The notes: generated from the sequence alone by a model not told the origin. Positions 9,467 to 20,477 are shown, numbered from the stretch's first letter. The stretch is 64,000 nt of DNA from Henningerozyma blattae CBS 6284 (GCF_000315915.1 NC_020187.1:1302001-1366000); one strand, 5' to 3'. A program made the numbers and translations.

Positions 9467-10639
9467 TCAAAACCAACAAAATTTGGTATTTTCCTGCCAT
9501 TTGACTTGGTCGTTGGTGAACCCAATAGGAGCTCTATAAGCACTCAACGACCCATTAGTCAAGTACAGTTTATTGTTCTTGGAGTCCCTCTCTAAGATCT
9601 TGAAAAGTTTTGGATACTTGACACTATTAATTTCTGTATCCCAAAATTCTAGTTTGGACAAATTATGTTCCTTAGCTTCCATGACGGCGTTCTGTAGAAA
9701 GACCCCCATGGTTTCTTCTAAATCGTCACCATTTGCAATAAAAGTCTTGATTAAGATTAAGGAATTCCCATTCCAATTATGATGCCAGATGACATGACTA
9801 TTACTTGGTAGCCTACAACCAAATGCGATCTTTTTATCAAGTTGTTCTGGGAATAATTTACTTCTAATAAATAAATCACGTATTTCAAACCATTCATAAT
9901 TATGGATATCAGGTTTAACACCAAACACAAACTTGGAAGGATCTTGTAAGTGGCTTGCAAGAATATCTCTTTCCATTTGATTAGATTGTAATTGTATCAG
10001 ATCATCGTACCCATCAAAGTCTAAATATTTCACGTTTTTTCCGTCAATACAATATTCTTTTAATAGAGTATCTAATTGGGAAATTTTATGAACAGCTGCA
10101 TGGTCAGACTTGTACCCCAAACGAGCGTAATACTCTTCCACTTCACTATAAAGTGTTATAATCATATTTTTCAAAAATGGTGTGGTTGCACGATCACGGA
10201 TCTCGTCAAAATATTTATGCAACCCAAGAATCATTTCTTTGGCATACCCTTTACCACGATGAGCTTCTTGAGTGAATACACCACCAATACATAATACCAA
10301 AATTGGTACAATCTTGCCATCAATAGCTGTGAATCCAATTCTGTTTAATGTCTCACACCCGGCTACTATTTGACTAGTTTTGGATTTATCTTCTAAACTC
10401 TTATCCTTTAATATGAAATGTTTCAATCCCAACCATTGAGCATTTGTCTTGCCATATTTTTCAATAATTTTCTTGTTATTATTTTTCTGACAAAGATTAC
10501 CTTGAAACATGGAATGTTCTCTATCAGCATATTGTTCTAATGTTAATGGACCTTTCCAAACGGCACCATTGCTCAAGTGAGTAAACCGAATAACTTCAGG
10601 GTCTGTATTGACTTCAAATGATATTTGCTTCACTGTCAT
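9467..10639 (-). CDS. YGR111W: GNAT-fold acetyltransferase-like protein, YGR111W orthologue (LYC1-like)
   Basis: A 390-residue protein with an N-terminal GNAT fold. The acetyl-CoA binding turn is visible at about residues 130-150 as TQEAHRGKGYAKEMILGLH, preceded by the strand IVPILVLCIGGVF. The C-terminal half (about 210-390) resembles the second domain of the LYC1 family, named after the Yarrowia lysine acetyltransferase. S. cerevisiae YGR111W (400 residues) has no established function, so lysine acetylation is only a possibility. Its position next to the SHY1 orthologue supports the assignment. Confidence 0.85.
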   Translation of the reverse strand: MTVKQISFEVNTDPEVIRFTHLSNGAVWKGPLTLEQYADREHSMFQGNLCQKNNNKKIIEKYGKTNAQWLGLKHFILKDKSLEDKSKTSQIVAGCETLNRIGFTAIDGKIVPILVLCIGGVFTQEAHRGKGYAKEMILGLHKYFDEIRDRATTPFLKNMIITLYSEVEEYYARLGYKSDHAAVHKISQLDTLLKEYCIDGKNVKYLDFDGYDDLIQLQSNQMERDILASHLQDPSKFVFGVKPDIHNYEWFEIRDLFIRSKLFPEQLDKKIAFGCRLPSNSHVIWHHNWNGNSLILIKTFIANGDDLEETMGVFLQNAVMEAKEHNLSKLEFWDTEINSVKYPKLFKILERDSKNNKLYLTNGSLSAYRAPIGFTNDQVKWQENTKFCWF

Positions 10640-10983
10640 TTATTTAAACTTCTCAATAAAAAGACAAATAAAACGAACAAACAAGAACGTAGATTCGTTA
10701 CAGATATATAAGTATATATATATATGTACAAACTTGTGTATACTTGTGAGAAACTGCTGTACTCTTTATATACTGTGTTCAGTTAAAAAAATTCCAGATC
10801 GAAATTCCGAAATATCAATCTCATCGTTACCGAATTTGGATAAAAGAATTTTTCATTACTCTTTAAAATCCAGTGTAGGAATTTTCTAGATCTAATAGAA
10901 TCTAATGAGAGATTATAATTTTTTGACTTGGAAATGTGTCATCGACAAAGAATTGAATATTCCAAGTTTTATTTTTTTTTTAA
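10640..10983. other. Intergenic: YGR111W promoter and AXL1 3' region
   Basis: About 340 A+T-rich bases, with an (AT)n run near 10710-10727. No gene or clear motif is visible. Confidence 0.45.
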
Positions 10984-13900
10984 TTATCTCAAATGCAAAT
11001 ATTTATTAATATCTTCAACTTTTTCCAATGGTGTTGGTGTAATAATATGATCATTATGAAATTCGGAATGTTGAATAGATGATCGAGTTTCTGAACCTCT
11101 TGTTTTGCATTGTTGTTTAATACTCATACTAATCACTTTTAAAATCTCTTTAAGAACTATAGAAATGAACTTCCATGATTCATCTCGTGCTTTAAAGCAT
11201 GCAAATAGTTCTTTAAATAAAAGCGTGGGTCTTCCATTGGTTCGTTCCACAATTTGTTGAAGTTCATTAGATTTGATTGGGAAACCTTTTATTTTTAAAA
11301 AAGTTTGTAATTGTAAAAATAATTTTCTATTGAAAAGTTCCCTTTCTTCCATAGGGCTCTTTATATGAATAGATAATTTACTTCTTCTTTTAGAATTTGT
11401 AGAAATAGAACCTTTGAAAAATTGTAAGTATTTAATTAAATTTAAATTTTTTAAAAATTCAATATCGACATATTTCAATTCTTCTGTCATTTGTGCATCT
11501 CCAAATAACTCATTCTTATTTTTTTTATGATTCTTTATTTTTTCACTATTTAAAATAGCTGAGTCACCTCCATGGACATTAGCAATAATCTCATTCATTA
11601 TATTGATGGGTCCCGATGTTTGTTCTGTACTTTTCTTATAAATACCATTAATTAAATCAATATATTTAATTAAATAATTATTTTGGAATGTTTCATCATC
11701 TAGGTTCCCTAACAAGTCAAATTCTAGATATGAAATATATTTTTCAATTTCAATTTCAATATCAAGTGGTTTACCATCTGACATTATAGTGATATGTAAA
11801 CCAACCGTATCAGATAAAGTTCTTAATCCACCAAATACAACATAACCAATTTGTTTTTTGTTTCTCAATTCTGGAACTAATGAAAATGAAATTATAAATG
11901 CTGTTAATGAAGTCAATGAAAGAATTTTTTTGTTCGATAAATCTCCTGTTTGTATAAAATAAACAATGCTATTATTTGGATCATCAACTGATCCTTCAAG
12001 TTCATAATAAATATTTGTACCAGAAATTAATTTTGTAGATGGTAAACTTTGTAAAGTATCTTCCTTAGGGTAATCTAATCTTTTGGTTAAATGATGAACC
12101 AATTTATCACTGAAATAGCTATTAATTAAATCAGCGTATTCTAGATTTCCCTCAATATAAAGAGATAAAAATAAATTTTGGAAAAACTTTTGAGCAAACT
12201 CAAGAAACATTTCCAAATCAATTAGTTCTAAAGCATCAATTCTTTCTTCCAATGTCCACATTTTTCTTTCTAATAAAATTAATAAACCAACACTAGCTAA
12301 TTTAACACAACTATCGGATGCTGCATCTTCATATTTATCTCTTACCAAAATTCTTGCTCTTCGAAACTCTTTCTTTGTTATAAGATCTGACGATGTAAGT
12401 TCGCCAAATATATTTATACATTCTTTAATGATTTTGAAAATACCTTCAGAAAAGCCTGAAAGTGTAAACGATAAACTAACATCACCTCTTACAGAGGGAG
12501 ATATTTCAAAAGTATAACCAACATTTAATGCGGGATAAAGTTTATTAATTAATAATGTGTGTAGTAATTGGCCCATTAGTTCGAGATGCATTGTACTTTC
12601 AGGTGATTCTTGAATAGAATTATTAACTAATTTAAAGGACACAATGCAAGGAGATTCAGACAGCTGATCTTTTGAATTTTTAGGATTCACCCATAATTTA
12701 TGCATGTCATTTTGACTAACTAATTTATTTTGATCTTCTTCTTCTGAGACTTGTGGCATATAAAAGGAAACTGTTCTTGAGCTTTCAAGATTATTTAAAA
12801 GGATATTTCTTAAAAGCCCAAGATTATATCCAAATTTAGGAAGATATTCGTTTTTTATTGGATAAGTGAAAGGATAATCTCTAGGACATATTCTAGATTT
12901 TTTTGATATTTTTAATTTTTGGTATTCAAATTCGTAATATAAATCAGTTTTTTTGGACATTTCTTTAACAATATTTAAAACATTTTTAAATTCATCAATA
13001 TCCCCTATCCCAACAATTTTAATATTCTCCCAATTCATAAATTCTTTTAAAAATGTTTGAAACTTAATAGCTTGTCCAATCCAAAATGTAGTGGAATTTC
13101 CATCAAACATATTATTTTTTTGAGGTAAAGATTCATTCTCTAACAATAAAAATTCAGAACCATAAAATAGATATTTTGGATTAAATAATTTGAAATTTTC
13201 TTGTAATAAGCCACTTAATTCAGAACATTCATCCATTGGATTAATTTCTACATCTGAATTTATAAATCTTAAAATTGAAATAATATTATTTTCTGCCAAA
13301 AAATATGCTAAATTTTCTGTAAAATTATCAACTAATAATTTAACCACTTGTTGTAATAATATATCAATGATATTTTGCAATTTTTTTACACCTGTATTGG
13401 TTAATTTTAATTCTAAAATTAAAGAAGTGTTTCCAATTGCAAAAGTAGATTTAAAGGCATAACATTCCGTTATCCAATTATTTTTATTCAAATAATCACA
13501 AAAGGAGCCCTTAGTTTCATCACCAAATATATGACACCATATATTGCTGTATATTTTGATATCTCTTTTAGTAAATCTAGTAAGTTTCTCACTGATAGGG
13601 AATAATAATCTTAAAATTGGTTGTTTTGAAGAAGATAGGAAAATCGTATTATGTGAGAGGCTTGTGGGAAAACAAACATTATCACCATATTTGTCTAACC
13701 ATGCATTATCAAGTAATTTGAAGTTTTCTAAGTCTAAATTTTCATTTGTTTTGAAAGAGTTGCAAGAGGAGATGGAAGAACGAGATTTTGAAATACGTAA
13801 ACTCTTTTGTGGTTTTATAGAATTGATATGAAATTTTGTTAACTCGTCTTTATCTTTAATATCTCCAAAATTGGCTAATGCAAGCTTTGTGAGACTATTT

Positions 13901-14592
13901 AATGATTGTGGCCCTTTTATGCAGATAGTCATATTTCTAGAAAAATAATTATTTTTAAAATATTCAAACAACATTTCTTTTAAGTTATATTTTTTCAAGT
14001 TCACTACTTTGCTTAAAGTATGAATATTCCCTGTAGAAAAGTTATGGAAAGGATGAGATTTATTTGATAGTAATCTTTCTGCATGATATAAGATTTTAGA
14101 TGTATTTGACATATTTCCGTCATGCTCACTTTCAATAGCATAAATTTCTTTATTTGTTAAAACTTCATTAAATAAAGGTTTTTTGAAAAAGGAACTAAAT
14201 ATATCTAATATTTCACCGAAAGTGTTTTGTTCAATTGCTGTAGAAGTGGGCAATTCAAAATAAAATGTAGTTTGCTCCCCTGTAGTGAAGGCATTCTGGG
14301 ACCCATTATTTGCCGCCAATACTTCGTGAAATAAACCAGGCTTGGGATATTTTTTTGAACCAGCTGCTAAAATCATATGCTCACATAAATGTGCAATCCC
14401 TGGAATATCTCTTGGGTCACTGTGTGAACCTGTAGCAACAGAGATTGAGCAAGCTGTTGTAGTGACAGAATTATCAGATATTAATAGTGCCAGTATTCCA
14501 TTGGGCAATCGGCATAGTTTTTGGTTTCTATTCGAATAACTAGAGGGTAGGTAGAAGTCAATATCAAATGTTTTAGTATTTATCCAGGACAT
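10984..14592 (-). CDS. AXL1: Insulin-degrading-enzyme-type metalloprotease Axl1
   Basis: A 1202-residue M16 metalloprotease (1208 in S. cerevisiae Axl1). The inverted zinc motif HxxEH is present as HLCEH at residues 68-72, in the context DIPGIAHLCEHMILAAGSKK, so the catalytic site looks intact. The rest follows the four-domain insulysin layout, with GYVVFGGLRTLSDTVGL in the C-terminal half. Axl1 makes the last N-terminal cut of a-factor precursor in haploid a cells and also marks axial bud sites. The last 50 residues are polar and divergent. In S. cerevisiae it is YPR122W. Here it is the last gene of the first ancestral block. Confidence 0.95.
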   Translation of the reverse strand: MSWINTKTFDIDFYLPSSYSNRNQKLCRLPNGILALLISDNSVTTTACSISVATGSHSDPRDIPGIAHLCEHMILAAGSKKYPKPGLFHEVLAANNGSQNAFTTGEQTTFYFELPTSTAIEQNTFGEILDIFSSFFKKPLFNEVLTNKEIYAIESEHDGNMSNTSKILYHAERLLSNKSHPFHNFSTGNIHTLSKVVNLKKYNLKEMLFEYFKNNYFSRNMTICIKGPQSLNSLTKLALANFGDIKDKDELTKFHINSIKPQKSLRISKSRSSISSCNSFKTNENLDLENFKLLDNAWLDKYGDNVCFPTSLSHNTIFLSSSKQPILRLLFPISEKLTRFTKRDIKIYSNIWCHIFGDETKGSFCDYLNKNNWITECYAFKSTFAIGNTSLILELKLTNTGVKKLQNIIDILLQQVVKLLVDNFTENLAYFLAENNIISILRFINSDVEINPMDECSELSGLLQENFKLFNPKYLFYGSEFLLLENESLPQKNNMFDGNSTTFWIGQAIKFQTFLKEFMNWENIKIVGIGDIDEFKNVLNIVKEMSKKTDLYYEFEYQKLKISKKSRICPRDYPFTYPIKNEYLPKFGYNLGLLRNILLNNLESSRTVSFYMPQVSEEEDQNKLVSQNDMHKLWVNPKNSKDQLSESPCIVSFKLVNNSIQESPESTMHLELMGQLLHTLLINKLYPALNVGYTFEISPSVRGDVSLSFTLSGFSEGIFKIIKECINIFGELTSSDLITKKEFRRARILVRDKYEDAASDSCVKLASVGLLILLERKMWTLEERIDALELIDLEMFLEFAQKFFQNLFLSLYIEGNLEYADLINSYFSDKLVHHLTKRLDYPKEDTLQSLPSTKLISGTNIYYELEGSVDDPNNSIVYFIQTGDLSNKKILSLTSLTAFIISFSLVPELRNKKQIGYVVFGGLRTLSDTVGLHITIMSDGKPLDIEIEIEKYISYLEFDLLGNLDDETFQNNYLIKYIDLINGIYKKSTEQTSGPINIMNEIIANVHGGDSAILNSEKIKNHKKNKNELFGDAQMTEELKYVDIEFLKNLNLIKYLQFFKGSISTNSKRRSKLSIHIKSPMEERELFNRKLFLQLQTFLKIKGFPIKSNELQQIVERTNGRPTLLFKELFACFKARDESWKFISIVLKEILKVISMSIKQQCKTRGSETRSSIQHSEFHNDHIITPTPLEKVEDINKYLHLR

Positions 14593-15521
14593 AATGTACT
14601 GTAGCTTGTTGGCTTTTTTTTATTTTTATTGTTAATTAGGTATTTCAATATATATGCCTTTAAAAAAAAAAATAAATGATAGACATTTGCATTTATCAAA
14701 TAATAAATATATATTCATTAAATATTAATCCAACTATTTCCCTAATATTTTCTTCCCTATATAATACCATTACAATAAATATATAATCCATCTATATGAT
14801 GCTATCTTATAAAGTTTCATGTTACTTTCCTAATATGGAAAATTACACGGTAATGCCGTTTTCCTTTCAAGTTTTGAGGTTCACTTCTCACTCGGATAAA
14901 CTTGAATAGTTAAAAGTAATAATATTGTCATGCAAAAAAGGTCAATAAGTCAAAAAGATTGAGGGTGACACAAGCTTTGAGGTAATTCCCCAGAAGAGTT
15001 AAGAACAAAACAAAGATTTCTTAGTCATTTCTCAAACTAAAAATGCCTTTTTAAGTCACATACCTTCCAATTAGTACTTAAATTACTCTACCACAATAGT
15101 ATACTTCTGAAGACGAGAAAAATATGGAAATTATGTTCTAATTGATTTTTTAAGATTTTATTTAACCAAATAGAATTTTATTGGCGCTAAACAAGTTATA
15201 TAAGAAAGATTTTTTTGGTGTGGTGTACTAATGTATATTACCTACTTTGTTTATTTTTCTTACGAATTTTGTAATAAACAAATTAGTTTTTTTGTTTAGT
15301 TTTTTTTGTTAGGCAAATCGTGTTTTGGGCGGCTTCCTTTAGTGGATAGAAATATAGAATTCGCACATTAAATTACAGATTTAACATACTTATTTCAAAA
15401 TTGTTTTTGATTTACAAATATAAATCAAAAACAAGCCGTCATATCACAGAAAATTTATCCAGGAAAAGAATATCATATTTTATTTATATTGACTAACTTA
15501 TTTTTTAAAGAGAAACCTCCA
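14593..15521. other. Intergenic at a synteny break: divergent AXL1/SPC98 promoters
   Basis: About 930 bases joining two blocks of ancestral gene order. No tRNA, LTR or gene fragment that might explain the junction was seen. It carries a strong inverted repeat close to SPC98 (listed separately). I looked for an a1-alpha2 haploid-repression site upstream of AXL1 and found only partial matches. Confidence 0.5.
15401..15434. repeat. Perfect inverted repeat, 14-base arms, 6-base loop, upstream of SPC98
   Basis: TTGTTTTTGATTTA at 15401-15414 is the exact reverse complement of TAAATCAAAAACAA at 15421-15434, separated by CAAATA. It ends 87 bases before the SPC98 ATG, so it could be a hairpin in the 5' leader or a paired protein-binding site in the promoter. 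Confidence 0.8.
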
Positions 15522-18155
15522 ATGGATTTTGAAAATTCCTTGCAGAGATCACTAGGTGCATTGCTGCCCTTTACAGCATCTCACGGAACTTTAAGACAAT
15601 TAACCAATGATATATTGGGCTTATTACAACAACCCTATCCAGTAAACCATAGTTTAATCAACTCTATTATCACGAAATATGAAGGTAATAATGTAACTGA
15701 CGCTAATACACGTCTACAATGGCAAAATATAGAACAATTCGTTACAAAATTATTATCAATCCCCTCTCTACAAGATCGATATACGTTTCTCTCCTCAGAC
15801 TCGAATAATATAATAAGTAATGAATATAAAAATAGCACGAATAATAACATTTTCCATTCTTCAACCAATTTACGCTATAATCCAATGTCTTCTCCCATAA
15901 TAAACCATGGCCAAAGAACTGGACAATATTTAAATGCTAATGGGTTAGAAAATAGTGATATACTATCATTTAGTACAAATGTTTCTCCAAGATCTCCTCT
16001 ACATTCTCCTGGACAATTGAATTTTTTAAATGATCGTCGTTCAATTTATTCAACACAACAAAACAATCTGTTCAATAATACTAATAAGAATGCTACAAGA
16101 AATAACTATACTGTAGATAGTAATAGCAGATTTATTGATATGCCAACGTTAGAATCTCTAACGATGAAATACACTCAAAAAATATTACCAGAAACAACTA
16201 TTTTACAATCAATCCCATATACTTTATTAGGAACTACATCTGAATTATTCCCATTTGATAGTCATACAATTCTATTACCGAATAACATTTTAAATGGCGA
16301 TAGTGGGTTGTTACATTCAATTTTTGAAGCAGGCTTATTGTATAATTCATTATCGAATAAAGTTTCTCAATTTAATAGTGCAGATATATCTCCTTTGAAA
16401 AAATGTTTATTACTAAATGTCACCAATAAGTTGCAAAACTATTCCATTTTCATTAATTCAATTTCCACAAATAATAACGATTTAACCTTAAAATCTTTTT
16501 TCAAAGAACTTTCCAATGAAATTATAGTACTAAGAATATATCATAAAATTATACCGAATTTTAATCAATATTCAGGTTTCCAATATTTTTCTAAGATATT
16601 TTCCTTAAAATCCCATGGTGATTTATTGGTTCAAGATGTTGCCAATTCAATTTATACAGATTTAGAAAAGATTTATTTCGATTGTTTAATCAACTGGTTA
16701 ACTTTAGGCAAATTAGATTCAAATAATGATGACTTTTTCATAGAGCTGAGTTCAAATAAGGATTCATTTTTACCATTTGCTATAAAAAAGGATCGATTAT
16801 TACCAACTTTTACCGAAAAAATTTGGAATCAAGCTTATATCATTGGGAAATCTTTATTATTGATTAAAAATTATTGCAATGAATTAGAATGGGCAAACAA
16901 TTTTGCAAATAAGTATTCAAACTTATTTAAGAACGTCTCCCATTTAGGTTTATCCAATCAATTATCTGATATAATAACATTACAATATAAAGAAATAACA
17001 ATTTTTACTAATAAAATTTTGTTCAAGAAATTCTACTTAAGAGAAATTATTCTGGCACTAAAAGATATTTTATTAATGGGTAGATCAGACTTCATCCTTT
17101 ATTTGATAGATCAATGTAAAGAAACTTTAATGCAAAACGCTACTGCTTTACAAGGACATTCCATTTTCAGAAACATCAAATACTCAATTTCATTATCATC
17201 ATTAAAATATTGGCTTTCTACACCAGATAATGGTTATATTGTTAATGGGTTGGATGCCAGACTATTGAATTCTAATCACGGATCATTAGGCTGGGATGTT
17301 TTCACTTTAGATTACTCAATACCGGTACCAATTTCCCTTGTTTTAAATCCAAAGAATAATGCTACTAATAAAAATAGAAAAGAGTACTTGCAAATATTTA
17401 ATTTCCTATGGAGAATCAAAAAGAATAACTATATGAATACTGTTAAATGGCGAGAATCGATTCCGCTAATTCAGAATTTAAGATATTTGAATAATGATGA
17501 TTTATCATACAATAGAGATATAACTAGAAAAATATCCAGAATGAATATACTAAGAAACAAAATTCATTCTAAATGCCAGATAATTGAAACTTTTTGCTTC
17601 ACGAATATTATTGAAAAATATTTCTCGAAATTAGAAACTAAGCTTCAAATATTAAATGGCGAAAAACGTAACAAATCACTGATACCCACTAAAAAATTTA
17701 AAAATAACAATACAATCCTTGCAGGTATCTTGAAACCAAATTTTAACCAATCTGCTAGCAATATAATGGATCAAGAATTATTTGATATTGATATGATTTC
17801 TGATTTACACAACAACTTTTTAACTAATATTCTTTCGCATAAACTTTTAGCATTTGAAAACAAAACAAATCAAAAGATAAAAATACCATATTCCAATTCA
17901 TTATCTATTCTATTGATAACAGCATTCAAGTTTATGACAACATACTCATCTTTTGTAGAAACCTCCAATGAAATCAATAGACAAATAGCTTTGCCAAATG
18001 GAGACAGGAACAATGTCACAATTACTTTTAATGAAGAATTAAATTCCTTGGTTTCACAATATAAAAATTTTGAAAATTTATGTAATTCATTTGCAAATGA
18101 CTTATTGGGGGATGATGAGCAACTGAGACATTTAGGTTTATTATTACATTTTTAA
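15522..18155 (+). CDS. SPC98: Gamma-tubulin complex component Spc98
   Basis: An 877-residue GCP3-type protein. The start is the ATG at 15522 (MDFENSLQRSLGALLPF). The frame stays open for 11 codons further upstream with no other ATG, and that extension does not resemble the family. The N-terminus carries the polar segment that binds the spindle-pole receptor Spc110, with Ser-Pro sites. The GCP grip regions start near residue 220 (PYTLLGTTSELFPFDSHTI). GLDARLLNSNHGSLGWDVF and IFNFLWRIKKNNYM match Spc98 (YNL126W), not Spc97. With Spc97 and Tub4 it nucleates microtubules at both faces of the spindle pole body. Next to ESBP6, as in S. cerevisiae. Confidence 0.95.
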   Translation: MDFENSLQRSLGALLPFTASHGTLRQLTNDILGLLQQPYPVNHSLINSIITKYEGNNVTDANTRLQWQNIEQFVTKLLSIPSLQDRYTFLSSDSNNIISNEYKNSTNNNIFHSSTNLRYNPMSSPIINHGQRTGQYLNANGLENSDILSFSTNVSPRSPLHSPGQLNFLNDRRSIYSTQQNNLFNNTNKNATRNNYTVDSNSRFIDMPTLESLTMKYTQKILPETTILQSIPYTLLGTTSELFPFDSHTILLPNNILNGDSGLLHSIFEAGLLYNSLSNKVSQFNSADISPLKKCLLLNVTNKLQNYSIFINSISTNNNDLTLKSFFKELSNEIIVLRIYHKIIPNFNQYSGFQYFSKIFSLKSHGDLLVQDVANSIYTDLEKIYFDCLINWLTLGKLDSNNDDFFIELSSNKDSFLPFAIKKDRLLPTFTEKIWNQAYIIGKSLLLIKNYCNELEWANNFANKYSNLFKNVSHLGLSNQLSDIITLQYKEITIFTNKILFKKFYLREIILALKDILLMGRSDFILYLIDQCKETLMQNATALQGHSIFRNIKYSISLSSLKYWLSTPDNGYIVNGLDARLLNSNHGSLGWDVFTLDYSIPVPISLVLNPKNNATNKNRKEYLQIFNFLWRIKKNNYMNTVKWRESIPLIQNLRYLNNDDLSYNRDITRKISRMNILRNKIHSKCQIIETFCFTNIIEKYFSKLETKLQILNGEKRNKSLIPTKKFKNNNTILAGILKPNFNQSASNIMDQELFDIDMISDLHNNFLTNILSHKLLAFENKTNQKIKIPYSNSLSILLITAFKFMTTYSSFVETSNEINRQIALPNGDRNNVTITFNEELNSLVSQYKNFENLCNSFANDLLGDDEQLRHLGLLLHF

Positions 18156-18527
18156 ACTTTTTAAAGGGACTTTTATATGAAAATAAAAAAATAAAACAAT
18201 AAAAAAACGTACTGCTTTTCATTTATACTCGAATAAATTCTTACCATAGAATAAATAACAATTTTTTTATCATCAATTTATAGACTAATACACTTATATA
18301 AAGCATTTAAATGTAATATATTTGAATATTGAATTACGAGAAAGTACATTAGCTCGATTAATAGGCATATATTGTATTTATTTAAAAGTATAGATATCAA
18401 AGTTGATAATAACAAATTATGTAATCTTTATAAAATTTATAAAATTGTAATTGAGTAAGTATAAGTCTAATGATAAACTGAGAAGGAATTTAGCATAGTG
18501 TTTACAAAGTGAAGAATATGTTGATAA
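18156..18527. other. Intergenic, convergent 3' ends of SPC98 and ESBP6-1
   Basis: About 370 very A+T-rich bases that should contain two polyadenylation regions. No other feature is visible. Confidence 0.5.
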
Positions 18528-20477
18528 TTAAACAGCCATCATTTTAAACATTCTTTTAAAGTAAGCTTTAGGAGTCCCCTTTAATTCATTATCATATTTT
18601 TCTCTTAGCATTTTCAAATTGTGAATACTATCATCTTCAAGGGATTTCGAAGTTACAGTAAAATCTAATTTTTCATTATCATCTTGCAAAATAGTTAATT
18701 GTTCATCTATTTTATCACTCTTTTTTTGGAGCTGGATACGAACAGAACATTCTCTTAATACGATAATTAGGCATAATGCAATAAAGAAACAAAATCCTGA
18801 AAATATTTGGGTGTAAATGTAAGGGTTATTTTTACGTTCTGGCTTAACTAAAGCTTGTGCTATGACTTCACAGAATAATAGCATTGGACAAAATAAATAG
18901 TTAACTGTTGCCCAGGAAGCTAAAAACTCTTCTGGAGGAACAATATCTGCAATTAAAACAGTATTCATAACATTAGCAACACCAACACACGAACCTAGCA
19001 TAATTGCAAAGAAAATTAATTGCACCAAAGTATGAGCAGTTATCCAAAACGCGAAGACAAAAAGCATCAAAAAAAATGTTAAAACAACAGTTACATTTGT
19101 TCTACCATATCTATCAGCAATCAGCCCCATTATTGGTCTGCCGATTGCTTGCGAACCATTTAATATTGCAGTAATTGTTGAGGCATCATGCGAAGATAAA
19201 CCTTTAGAGATACAATATGGTGAAATTGTAAAGATCATTAGATTATAAGCGAATAAAGCAAAAGTAAACCAAGCTGCGATTAATAGAACAACAGGTTTAA
19301 AAACAGTTTTCCTATTGAAAATAGCAAACCACTCTCTTTTTATCTTAGTAAATGATTTAAACCCCACAGGTTTAACCGAAGTATGTTGTTTGATAAAAGT
19401 AATTGCAATTAAACATGTGATACTGCAAGTAATAGCAAGCATACGTAAACACCAATGGGTATTATGATTATCGTCAATCATTTTATGAGCAGCCAAGCCA
19501 AATGTTACACCACCAGCACCAGTTCCGATCAAAGTTATACCAATAGCCACAGCTCTCTTCTTTAAAAACCAGCCTGGTAAGACAGTTGTCGCAGGGACAA
19601 AAATAAAGGCTATAGATGCACCCGACAGTACACCTTGAGTCAAATACAATTCCCACAGACGTGTAGCCCAAGAAGCCATTAAAAACCCCGCCAATAAAAG
19701 TACAACCCCAAATAACATTGGTGGTTTAAACCCTACCACTCTCATAACGAATGCCACCACGGGACATAAACCTTGCCCAAGGAAGACAGTAAAACCTGCA
19801 ATTAAAGCATAATCATACTTTGAAGCACCTGCATAAGTATTATCATTCAAATAAAAGGCTAAAAAGACACCAAACCCTGCATTACACCCCCAAGTTGAAA
19901 AAAAGATTAAAAAAGAACAAACTACACAAACCCAGCCATAACCACCTTCTGGTGGCAAGGATACTTCACCGGACTCTTTATTGGTGAAAACTTTTTCAAT
20001 TATTGCTCCACTATTATTTTTCAATGGACAGTCTTGAGCTTTCTGATTAGTTACCATGGAAACAACGTCACCAGAAGTAACACTGTTCTCAGTCAATATT
20101 CTCCGGATTTTTTCAGGGGAATGCTCCAAGTCTTTTATCTTATCTTCATCATCAGTGTCAGACTCACAATTTGATTTTAAACGGATAGCATCTGCCAAAT
20201 CAAATCTTGAAGTAAGCTGTTTATCCAACTCTTCTGGTATTTCTTTGTTTGCTTGGAAGGACAAATTCTTTGAGATGGTCGAATTCAAAGATATAGAAGC
20301 CGAAAAAGCGTCTGACCCTCTAATTTGATCAATCTGCTCTGTCGTAGTGGTTAAAGATTTTACCGATTTTCTTAAAGTACCAGCATCTGTCACAGTCAAA
20401 TGTTCGGAACTTACGTGACTTTCATTTGTTGAAAAGATTTCATTTCTAAATGATGTATTGTTAGTAAAATTGTTCAT
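18528..20477 (-). CDS. ESBP6: Monocarboxylate permease homologue, ESBP6 copy 1
   Basis: A 649-residue major facilitator protein of the monocarboxylate-transporter group (673 in S. cerevisiae Esbp6, also called Mch3). A polar cytosolic N-terminus of about 175 residues leads into PPEGGYGWVCVVCSF, the group's signature at the start of TM1. Twelve membrane segments follow, split by a central loop near residue 375, then a charged C-terminal tail. The family resembles animal lactate carriers, but S. cerevisiae members were not shown to take up monocarboxylates; ESBP6 has been linked to lactic-acid tolerance. This copy lies directly beside SPC98, the ancestral position (YNL126W-YNL125C). Confidence 0.93.
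   Translation of the reverse strand: MNNFTNNTSFRNEIFSTNESHVSSEHLTVTDAGTLRKSVKSLTTTTEQIDQIRGSDAFSASISLNSTISKNLSFQANKEIPEELDKQLTSRFDLADAIRLKSNCESDTDDEDKIKDLEHSPEKIRRILTENSVTSGDVVSMVTNQKAQDCPLKNNSGAIIEKVFTNKESGEVSLPPEGGYGWVCVVCSFLIFFSTWGCNAGFGVFLAFYLNDNTYAGASKYDYALIAGFTVFLGQGLCPVVAFVMRVVGFKPPMLFGVVLLLAGFLMASWATRLWELYLTQGVLSGASIAFIFVPATTVLPGWFLKKRAVAIGITLIGTGAGGVTFGLAAHKMIDDNHNTHWCLRMLAITCSITCLIAITFIKQHTSVKPVGFKSFTKIKREWFAIFNRKTVFKPVVLLIAAWFTFALFAYNLMIFTISPYCISKGLSSHDASTITAILNGSQAIGRPIMGLIADRYGRTNVTVVLTFFLMLFVFAFWITAHTLVQLIFFAIMLGSCVGVANVMNTVLIADIVPPEEFLASWATVNYLFCPMLLFCEVIAQALVKPERKNNPYIYTQIFSGFCFFIALCLIIVLRECSVRIQLQKKSDKIDEQLTILQDDNEKLDFTVTSKSLEDDSIHNLKMLREKYDNELKGTPKAYFKRMFKMMAV

Noticed and set aside
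14790..14830. Possible a1-alpha2 haploid-repression site upstream of AXL1
   Set aside because: Half sites TGATG and CATGT are present, but their spacing and inner bases do not fit the consensus.
15489..15521. 11-codon upstream extension of SPC98 beginning at TTG
   Set aside because: Not an ATG start and not conserved; ATG 15522 fits the family.
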